From positions 1 to 5,037 of the forward strand of contig JAHWHC010000058.1 of NCBI GenBank assembly GCA_019323555.1: 5,037 nucleotides of DNA. The letters run 5' to 3'. The notes under the pieces were generated by a model, which did not search any database, was not told where the DNA came from, and was given only the letters and a program-made list of their open reading frames with translations. This document shows positions 1-5,037 of this stretch, in pieces (the stretch's first letter is position 1; every line of letters begins with the position of its first letter). Position numbers and translations under genes: made by a program. The DNA is from Candidatus Woesearchaeota archaeon. GTDB taxonomy: Archaea > Nanobdellota > Nanobdellia > Woesearchaeales > ARS49.

Positions 1-2399
1 AAAATCTCTTCTTTCTTGACGCCTAAAACAGAAAAAATCTTCTCAACACCAGGAACTATTTGGTGGTCAATGTAGTAATCTGCATCATAATCCTCTGGCT
101 TTACTTCATCAACTAACTTGACTTTATCACGAATCCTTCCAGCACCCTTGGTTACAACATACTCAATCAAGATGCCAGGACCGACAGCCAATCCTTTAGA
201 CTTCATCCTCTGGGCAGCTGCAACATGAGGGCCGATGCTGTCATAATCGTCAATATCCTTAGACAACTGAGTGTGAATGGCCACTTTTTCAACAGGAATT
301 CTTGCATTTTTCAAGTCATCAACAACTTTTCGCACATAAGCAAGAGCCTTAGAGGCATCCTGCTCCCGAAGAACAAGACCCAAGACTTCTTTCTGGACAT
401 CTTTAGCAATAAAAGACCAATTTCTCCTGACTGTCTCAAAACCAGCAATCTTGATGTGATCTTTTTCATCAATCAAGGCATATTTTTTCTTTGCGCCGCC
501 TTCACCTGATTTTGTAGAGACCCAGATGCCGCCAGGATAAAATCCCTGATACTCCAGTTCCATGACTCCAGGAAGATCTCTGTTAATATTCTCAACAAAC
601 TTCAAGGCATCTTTCTTGTCTTTATCACCCAATCCAATAAAGACAGAATCAGTGTCAGAATACAGAACCTTGAAACCAGCTTCCTGCGCTTTATCAATAA
701 CATTCTTTATGTAGTGCCTTGCCCAGCCTAAGATTGATTCAGCACACTCAACACAATACCATCGGGCAGCTGAAAAACCCATGTAGCCCCAGAAGGAATT
801 AGCCAGATCCTTCAGAGCCCAGCTCCTTGCATTCAATAAAACATCATCTTTCTCTTTCTGAATCTCCTTTATCCTGGATCTTCGAGTGATCAGATCCTCA
901 ATGATGCTAGAGGCAAAACCTCTTCGCTTTGTGCAGAACCAGACATCCATCATATCAATAGGAGCCTTATTCTTCCCTTCACAGCACTCGCAGTTAAAAG
1001 TTCCAGGGCTGATATTATGAGAGGCAATAATAGTCGGATAAAGACTCCTGTAATCAAACACAATAATATCCTTGTACAATCCAGGGGTGGGCTCAAAAAC
1101 AAAAGCACCTTTCAACCTTCTGGCCTGCCGAGCCATCTGGGTATTATAACTAGGCCTGTTAGGTGTAATTTCTTTAAGACTTTTAACTTGTCTCATTATG
1201 TACCACTCAACAAACTGAGAAAAACTCATACGATTGATTGTATAAGGGGAAAGGCCGACAACTTTGACTAGCTCAAAAAAGTTAGGGAGCAAATTAATGC
1301 ACAATTTGTAAGTCAAGCGGGCATCGTGCAAATTATATTTTGCATACTCCCCTAATTCATCACTGCCCTGATCCCAGAGAGGGGAGAGCTTTCTCATATC
1401 AACATCAATCTTTTTCTCTCCTAAGATCTCCTCTGCAACAGCATCAAGCTTGTAGCTGTCTGTCTGCAGGGTCTTCCTGACAGCCCGCTGAACAAACTTA
1501 AAGACATCAAAATGGACAATGCCTGTCAATTGAGCTGTCTTAGGGGAGCCTTTGCTTACCTTGACTTCAGAATAATCCAGACCAAGCTCAAGATCCAGCT
1601 TGTATTTCTTTGCTCTTGTCTTTATGTAAGGAAAATCAAAACCATCTGAAAAATACCCGACAAGAAAATCAGGCTTGTACTCATCAACCAGCTCTGCAAA
1701 TCTCTGCAGTAAATCCGCTTCAGAAGGCACAACTTCCACATAATCCTCTGACTTGAACTTTTTCCAGGTAATCACTCTCTTGAAATTCTCGCCATACACG
1801 GCAACCAGTATTATCGGACTCTTCTCTGGCTGGATTTTTGTGCCAATAGTGCCGTAAGTCTCAATATCAAAAGCCAGAATCCTTGGATTCTTTATTGTAT
1901 CACTAGAGACCTGTTCAATCTTTTCCGCCTTGACAGCAGGAACTTTCAGCTTGACAGGAACACTCTCGCCCTCAACACTCAATAAAGTCAGGGGAGTTAG
2001 GCCCTTGTCAATCAAATACCTCCTCACAAAACGAATATCATACTCATTCACAGACTCAACTGAATCCCAGTCATAAATGACATCTTTCAGAGCAGGAACG
2101 GCCCGGGGTAAATTTGTAAAGACCCTTAATGCAGCAACATCTTTCTCAAGATATTTCATCTTGACAGGCTCAACTTTTGTTACGTGAAAAGATTCCTTGT
2201 CTTTTTCAACAGAGATAGACAATAATTTATCCTTGATATCTGCCCCTGACTTAGGAATGACATAAAAATAAGGCTCAAAAGAATAATCCAATACACAGAT
2301 CTGCTGGCCCTCTGCGGTCTTTCCAAATAAATAGATCACAGGCTTTCCATCTACAACTTTGTAGGTCAGATCTAATAGGTAAAATTGAAACTTAGGCAT
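1..2399 (-). CDS. polB: Archaeal family B replicative DNA polymerase (3' end cut by window edge)
   Basis: DNA-templated DNA polymerase with 3'-5' proofreading, acting at the archaeal replication fork. I translated 799 codons from ATG 2399-2397 with no stop; by comparison with Pyrococcus PolB (775 residues) only about 25 residues, including any PCNA-binding tail, are missing. Visible in order: N-terminal domain with the uracil-pocket residues conserved (Y13, P43, V101 match Pfu Y7, P36, V93); Exo I DIET (D178, E180); Exo II YFSDGFDFPY (249-258, D255); Exo III YNLHD (Y355, D359); polymerase motif A DYRSLYP (D449); motif B K530 with ANSFWG; cysteine pair C549/C552 in RWYCVEC; motif C YSDTDS (D582, D584); thumb motif ETVRRNWS. 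Motifs A and C, common intein sites, are uninterrupted. The Exo II position that is Asn in Pfu is Phe250 here. The start fits the protein N-terminus and a TATA box just upstream; no Shine-Dalgarno is seen. Identity is certain; activity is inferred. Confidence 0.97.
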   Translation of the reverse strand, partial: MPKFQFYLLDLTYKVVDGKPVIYLFGKTAEGQQICVLDYSFEPYFYVIPKSGADIKDKLLSISVEKDKESFHVTKVEPVKMKYLEKDVAALRVFTNLPRAVPALKDVIYDWDSVESVNEYDIRFVRRYLIDKGLTPLTLLSVEGESVPVKLKVPAVKAEKIEQVSSDTIKNPRILAFDIETYGTIGTKIQPEKSPIILVAVYGENFKRVITWKKFKSEDYVEVVPSEADLLQRFAELVDEYKPDFLVGYFSDGFDFPYIKTRAKKYKLDLELGLDYSEVKVSKGSPKTAQLTGIVHFDVFKFVQRAVRKTLQTDSYKLDAVAEEILGEKKIDVDMRKLSPLWDQGSDELGEYAKYNLHDARLTYKLCINLLPNFFELVKVVGLSPYTINRMSFSQFVEWYIMRQVKSLKEITPNRPSYNTQMARQARRLKGAFVFEPTPGLYKDIIVFDYRSLYPTIIASHNISPGTFNCECCEGKNKAPIDMMDVWFCTKRRGFASSIIEDLITRRSRIKEIQKEKDDVLLNARSWALKDLANSFWGYMGFSAARWYCVECAESILGWARHYIKNVIDKAQEAGFKVLYSDTDSVFIGLGDKDKKDALKFVENINRDLPGVMELEYQGFYPGGIWVSTKSGEGGAKKKYALIDEKDHIKIAGFETVRRNWSFIAKDVQKEVLGLVLREQDASKALAYVRKVVDDLKNARIPVEKVAIHTQLSKDIDDYDSIGPHVAAAQRMKSKGLAVGPGILIEYVVTKGAGRIRDKVKLVDEVKPEDYDADYYIDHQIVPGVEKIFSVLGVKKEEI

Positions 2400-2422
2400 G
2401 AATTTTTAGAGGGGTTCTGTTG

Positions 2423-2430
2423 TATATAAA
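2423..2430 (-). promoter_or_regulatory. TATA box of polB, leaderless spacing
   Basis: On the minus strand this reads TTTATATA, a good archaeal TATA box, preceded by AGTTAAC, which partly fits a BRE. Archaeal transcription normally begins about 26-27 bases from the TATA centre, which predicts a start at about 2400, essentially on the polB ATG (2399). The bases between the box and the ATG contain no Shine-Dalgarno-like purine run, which agrees with a leaderless mRNA. Predicted from sequence only. Confidence 0.65.
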
Positions 2431-2451
2431 GTTAACTGCATATCCAATTTC

Positions 2452-2459
2452 TTTATATA
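2452..2459 (+). promoter_or_regulatory. TATA box of the 204-residue gene, leaderless spacing
   Basis: TTTATATA on the plus strand. Its centre lies about 28 bases before the ATG at 2484, so the expected transcript start is near 2482, giving a leader of zero to a few bases. No Shine-Dalgarno precedes the ATG. It lies 21 bp from the oppositely oriented polB TATA box, so the two promoters are back to back. Predicted from sequence only. Confidence 0.65.
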
Positions 2460-2483
2460 TTATTACCGGTTTCTAAACATAAA

Positions 2484-3098
2484 ATGCATGCAGACACAAG
2501 ATTCACGCCAGTGCAGGAATTAATGCACGGAGAACTTTCAGTGAAAGTGGGCAGCTTTGAGCTACGGTTTTTGTACTCAGGAGCAACAATTTCTTTAAAC
2601 GCAGAAACAGATATCGGCGCTGTTGAGTTCAATGTGTATGACATGGCAGTCACAAGAAATCCAGAAATAGCTTCGAAATCCACACTCCTAGAGGTAATGC
2701 TTGCACAACTTGGCAAGAGCCTAAAAGATGAGATAAAATATAGGGCGCAAATAAGGCGCAGATTATCTTCACAGCAAACAAGATTCCTGTATTCCAAGAC
2801 AAAATCAGGGCAAGACGTGATTACGCTTTACACGCCGTTTCCAGTAGAGCGTGAAAAAAATGAATACTCAACATCAGAAATAGCTGGAATGACTGTATGC
2901 ACCCTAAGCCCTGCTAAAAAACCAATGTGCCCAAATGTGGTGTATTTGCTGCACTGCGAAGCTATAGGGGGAAGGCCGCTTGTCAATGACAGGTTTGAAT
3001 TAGGGCAAGAGCTGTCAGGTATTGCAAAAAAAGTAAATAAAGTCTTTGCAAACCTAGAGCCATTCCTGGTTCCAGAGGATTTTGAAGACAAACCTTAA
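2484..3098 (+). CDS. Conserved-looking hypothetical protein, 204 aa, function unknown
   Basis: I do not recognise a family. The protein is soluble in appearance, with no signal peptide or membrane segment. Residues about 18-52 alternate polar and hydrophobic residues as in several beta strands; about 66-94 form a probable basic amphipathic helix ending in RAQIRRRL; about 111-158 look mainly beta and contain the only three cysteines (139, 149, 158), too spread for an obvious zinc site; about 173-192 is a probable C-terminal helix, and the tail is acidic. The start is the only ATG compatible with the TATA box 28 bases upstream, and the mRNA is probably leaderless. It is divergent from polB and is followed by 71 bases containing a separate promoter, so it is probably its own transcription unit. 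It is judged real because it is long, well placed relative to the promoter, and the antisense frames have no such support. Confidence 0.8.
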   Translation: MHADTRFTPVQELMHGELSVKVGSFELRFLYSGATISLNAETDIGAVEFNVYDMAVTRNPEIASKSTLLEVMLAQLGKSLKDEIKYRAQIRRRLSSQQTRFLYSKTKSGQDVITLYTPFPVEREKNEYSTSEIAGMTVCTLSPAKKPMCPNVVYLLHCEAIGGRPLVNDRFELGQELSGIAKKVNKVFANLEPFLVPEDFEDKP

Positions 3099-3126
3099 CT
3101 ACCTTCTAATAGTAAAATCCGCCAAC

Positions 3127-3134
3127 TTTATAAA
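3127..3134 (+). promoter_or_regulatory. TATA box of the RHH-kinase operon
   Basis: TTTATAAA, centred about 39 bases before the RHH ATG, predicts transcription from about 3157 and a leader of about 13 bases. It sits in the perfect 10-bp palindrome CTTTATAAAG (3126-3135). The element ACTTTATA occurs here (3125-3132) and again at 3150-3157, 25 bp on, close to the predicted transcript start, so an RHH-type autorepressor could bind here. The TATA assignment is moderate; the operator role is inference. Confidence 0.55.
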
Positions 3135-3169
3135 GGGCGACAATATCCTACTTTATACTACAGAATAAG

Positions 3170-3310
3170 ATGAAGCAGAAACTATCTATAACAGTGGACA
3201 GGAAACTTATATCTAAGATAGAGGCCAAGCTAAAACAGGGCCTGTTCAGAAACAAGAGCCACGTTATAGAGTATGCTATACAGGAGTTTTTGAGAAATGG
3301 CAAAATCTAG
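3170..3310 (+). CDS. Small ribbon-helix-helix (CopG/Arc-type) DNA-binding protein, 46 aa
   Basis: Probable sequence-specific transcription regulator that dimerises through an N-terminal strand. Residues 3-11 (QKLSITVDR) alternate as in the DNA-contacting beta ribbon; 12-23 form helix 1; the G-L-F-R-N-K-S turn at 24-30 leads into helix 2 (SHVIEYAIQEFL, 30-41). The pattern G-x-F/Y-R-N/S-K/R-S-x-V-I-x-x-A-I is characteristic of archaeal RHH proteins. Nothing follows the fold, so there is no ligand-binding or partner-binding tail. ATG 3170 is the only usual start; the frame is closed upstream by TAA at 3131-3133. The stop (3308-3310) lies 14 bases inside the kinase gene, so the two are probably one transcript and translationally coupled. 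The likely role is autoregulation of this operon, by analogy with other small RHH proteins. The family call is firm; the target is inferred. Confidence 0.87.
   Translation: MKQKLSITVDRKLISKIEAKLKQGLFRNKSHVIEYAIQEFLRNGKI
3283..3286 (+). promoter_or_regulatory. Shine-Dalgarno site of the kinase gene, inside the RHH gene
   Basis: GGAG ten bases before the ATG at 3297 is a good ribosome-binding site and supports that ATG as the kinase start. It lies within the last codons of the RHH gene, so ribosomes finishing RHH would deliver translation to the kinase. It contrasts with polB and the 204-residue gene, which appear leaderless and have no such site. Confidence 0.65.
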
Positions 3311-4982
3311 AGACGACGCGCTATCAAGGAAAATTGAAAAAGACTTAAGCAAACGCAGAGGAGACCTGACTGAAGCACTATCTGCGCCAGAAGTTGCGAA
3401 TTATACCGGGAGCATACAAAAATTATTGGAAGAAGGAACAACAGAGAGATATAGAAAACTAACAGGGGACAAGACAGCAAGAACATACAGAAAAGTTAAT
3501 ACTGCCGATAATATCTGGGATTTTCTTATTCCGCTGCACCAAGGAAACCGTCTCCCAAAACAAATACTAGGAGCAGGAGCATTTGGGGCGGTATTTGAAG
3601 GAAGAGTGGCATATAACGCATATAATTGCAGAGAGTTCTATGCACAAGAAGAAGCACATGAATTCCTGAAAACAGGAAACCTTCAAGAAAAATTAGAAGA
3701 AATCCTCGGCGAGATGCCAGACGAGATAACAGGAGACCATAGAGATACTGTCTTCAAGGCAGTCCATGATGAAGCGCTGGAAGAAGCAGAAGCGATGAGC
3801 GACAGAGAGATTGTTGCTATCATGAAAAAACGCTATAGAAAAATCGCTCCAAAAGGAAAAATATGCATTAAACTTGCATGGCTTCCTGCGGGCCTAAGAC
3901 GTCTGTACAAACGTGAACAGTTGATTGCAGGACTAGACCACAAAAACATTGCTTATGTCTTTGCAGTAGATGAGGTAACACAACCAAACGCAGACGATGA
4001 TGCAGCAAAAATCATTATGACTGCACAAGAATTCATAGATGATGTACAGACATCAGCGGAAATTGCAGAAGCTGGACTGTCACAAAGAATAGATTATGCA
4101 GTGCAGATAGGCGAAGGATTAAGAGAACTTCACAGAATCGGCTTGATGCACAGGGACTTCAAGAGATCAAACGTAATGATAACAAAAAAAGGAGTTGCAA
4201 AAATAATTGACACAGGTTTAATGAAGTCATTAGACAGACAAGAATCCAGTGTCACAGGGGCAGGGGCTGCAATAGGAACACCAGCATACATGCCCCCAGA
4301 ACAGGCAATTGGTGACATAGTTGATTTAAGAGCAGACATATACGCAGTTGGCGCTACTTTATACGAGGCGCTGGTTGGAGAGACACCAAACACACTGGTT
4401 ACAAGCGATCCACAAGGAATTGCAGCAGTACTAATGAGTAACATGCTTCCGTTGATGCCAAGCCAGACAAAAACAGTACAGGCACTTGTTGAAAGATATA
4501 TCACAGAACAAGAGCTTCCTAAAAAAGAAGCAAAAAGAATATTACAGGATATAGACTTAGTCATGGCAAAACTATTGCACAGAGACAAGGAAAAAAGATA
4601 CCAGACAGTCCCGTCATACTTGGCAGACTTAACTGCATTGAGAAATGGGGAGAGGCCGCCTGTTGTTTCTGAGGAATTGAGGATGACCGGCAAAACAGCA
4701 GAACAACTGATAACAGAATCATTTGCATATCATCTTCCAGAAGACATCTGCAGTAAAGTATACTTATATGCTGATGCAGATAAAAGCCAGAGATTGCAGG
4801 CAAATCTTTCACGTGTGCATCCTGTTAAAAAATATGTAATGAATCCAGTACTTCGTGTACTAAAGCCAATAGGGGCAGCAGCAGCCTTGGTCGGAACAGC
4901 TGCAGTGGCAGGCGGAACAGCACTGGCAATAGCACATCCAGAGCTTGCAAAGCAGATAGTTGATTATATTGCTGGCAAATAA
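3297..4982 (+). CDS. Eukaryotic-like (Hanks-type) Ser/Thr protein kinase with C-terminal membrane anchor
   Basis: Predicted to transfer phosphate from ATP to Ser/Thr of proteins at the inner face of the membrane. A charged N-terminal region (1-84) precedes the kinase domain (about 85-448): glycine loop GAGAFGAV (92-99), ATP lysine K192 in ICIK, helix C E207, catalytic loop HRDFKRSN (285-292; D287, N292), metal-binding D305 in DTG, P+1 loop GTPAYMPPE (327-335), helix F D347 and the late arginine R434 in KEKRYQT. All catalytic residues are present, so it should be active. Oddities are Thr306 in place of the DFG Phe, about 78 extra, mostly helical residues between V99 and K192, and a lengthened region before R434 (about 362-425). 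Residues 525-546 are an Ala/Gly-rich hydrophobic helix after a basic stretch, leaving a 15-residue tail, so the protein is probably tail-anchored with the kinase in the cytoplasm. No PASTA, WD40 or other known sensor domain is seen. Ser317, Ser318 and Thr320 are possible activation-loop sites. It overlaps the RHH gene by 14 bases. Confidence 0.93.
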   Translation: MAKSRDDALSRKIEKDLSKRRGDLTEALSAPEVANYTGSIQKLLEEGTTERYRKLTGDKTARTYRKVNTADNIWDFLIPLHQGNRLPKQILGAGAFGAVFEGRVAYNAYNCREFYAQEEAHEFLKTGNLQEKLEEILGEMPDEITGDHRDTVFKAVHDEALEEAEAMSDREIVAIMKKRYRKIAPKGKICIKLAWLPAGLRRLYKREQLIAGLDHKNIAYVFAVDEVTQPNADDDAAKIIMTAQEFIDDVQTSAEIAEAGLSQRIDYAVQIGEGLRELHRIGLMHRDFKRSNVMITKKGVAKIIDTGLMKSLDRQESSVTGAGAAIGTPAYMPPEQAIGDIVDLRADIYAVGATLYEALVGETPNTLVTSDPQGIAAVLMSNMLPLMPSQTKTVQALVERYITEQELPKKEAKRILQDIDLVMAKLLHRDKEKRYQTVPSYLADLTALRNGERPPVVSEELRMTGKTAEQLITESFAYHLPEDICSKVYLYADADKSQRLQANLSRVHPVKKYVMNPVLRVLKPIGAAAALVGTAAVAGGTALAIAHPELAKQIVDYIAGK

Positions 4983-4985
4983 GGT
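4982..4985 (+). promoter_or_regulatory. Possible Shine-Dalgarno site of the downstream gene
   Basis: AGGT overlapping the last base of the kinase stop codon, eight bases before ATG 4994. It is short but well spaced, and supports continued translation of the operon beyond the kinase. Confidence 0.35.
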
Positions 4986-4993
4986 TATTGACA

Positions 4994-5037
4994 ATGGTTA
5001 CAATTGATTTGATTATAGAGGATGAAGTAAGAACGCT
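4994..5037 (+). CDS. Start of a downstream gene, truncated by window edge
   Basis: The frame from ATG 4994 is open to the window end and reads MVTIDLIIEDEVRT. The other two plus-strand frames contain stops in the same stretch, which favours this one. The start is 11 bases after the kinase stop with a weak ribosome-binding site between and no room for a promoter, so it is probably in the same operon and may be a partner or substrate of the kinase. Fourteen residues are too few to identify a family. Confidence 0.5.
   Translation, partial: MVTIDLIIEDEVRT

Noticed and set aside
225..1271. Plus-strand open frames of 84-94 codons (225-509 and 1017-1271)
   Set aside because: They lie antisense to continuous polB coding sequence containing motif A and the thumb motif, have no promoter or recognisable protein features, and are chance frames.
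1..2399. Intein or frameshift in polB
   Set aside because: Motifs A, B and C and all three Exo motifs lie in one frame, with spacings close to those of Pfu PolB and no large insert at the usual intein sites.
2453..3091. Minus-strand open frames opposite the 204-residue gene
   Set aside because: They have no upstream TATA box or ribosome-binding site, and their predicted proteins show no domain structure. The plus-strand frame is longer and well placed behind a promoter.
3099..3169. Terminator or small RNA in the gap after the 204-residue gene
   Set aside because: I saw no stem-loop and no long T-run; the stretch is accounted for by the promoter of the next operon.
4130..4812. Minus-strand open frames of 187 and 83 codons inside the kinase gene
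   Set aside because: The plus strand here encodes the kinase catalytic loop, DTG, P+1 loop and late arginine motif in one frame; the antisense frames are by-products of that composition.
3170..4982. Classical toxin-antitoxin pair (RHH antitoxin with kinase toxin, HipBA-like)
   Set aside because: The overlap and gene order fit, but the RHH protein has no tail to bind a toxin, and the kinase is a large membrane-anchored Hanks enzyme, not HipA-like. I kept only the broader regulator-kinase hypothesis.
1..5037. CRISPR array, tRNA, rRNA, insertion sequence or attachment site
   Set aside because: No regularly spaced repeats, no tRNA-like folds, no transposase and no terminal inverted repeats were seen on either strand; coding sequence fills almost the whole window.

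Overview
The window is archaeal, most likely from a DPANN-type lineage such as Woesearchaeota or Pacearchaeota. The kingdom is well supported by an archaeal-style family B DNA polymerase, archaeal TATA boxes placed so that transcripts would be almost leaderless, and a small archaeal ribbon-helix-helix (RHH) protein. The DPANN placement is an inference from the character of the polymerase and the unfamiliar neighbouring genes, and has not been tested by phylogeny.

Layout. The left half (1-2399, minus strand) is one long gene for replicative DNA polymerase B. Its start is inside the window; only about the last 25 codons lie off the left edge. It has no stop in its frame, carries complete exonuclease and polymerase motifs, and has no intein. 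A compact divergent promoter region (2400-2483) separates it from plus-strand genes. It holds two back-to-back TATA boxes, each about 26-27 bases from the start codon it serves. The plus-strand genes are: a 204-residue protein of unknown function (2484-3098); a 71-base gap with a promoter; a 46-residue RHH DNA-binding protein (3170-3310); a 561-residue Hanks-type Ser/Thr protein kinase with a C-terminal membrane anchor (3297-4982); and the first codons of another gene (from 4994) cut by the right edge.

How the genes may work together. The RHH gene and the kinase gene overlap by 14 bases, and the kinase ribosome-binding site lies inside the RHH gene, so the two are probably co-transcribed and translationally coupled. 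The following gene starts 11 bases after the kinase stop and probably belongs to the same operon. A plausible reading is an autoregulated signalling operon: a small repressor, a membrane-tethered kinase and at least one further partner. The kinase has intact catalytic residues but three departures from the standard fold: DTG in place of DFG, roughly 78 extra residues between the glycine loop and the ATP-binding lysine, and extra sequence in the C-lobe. This RHH-kinase unit is the most interesting part of the window. The polymerase is an ordinary housekeeping gene apart from an unusual Exo II motif and an extra cysteine cluster.
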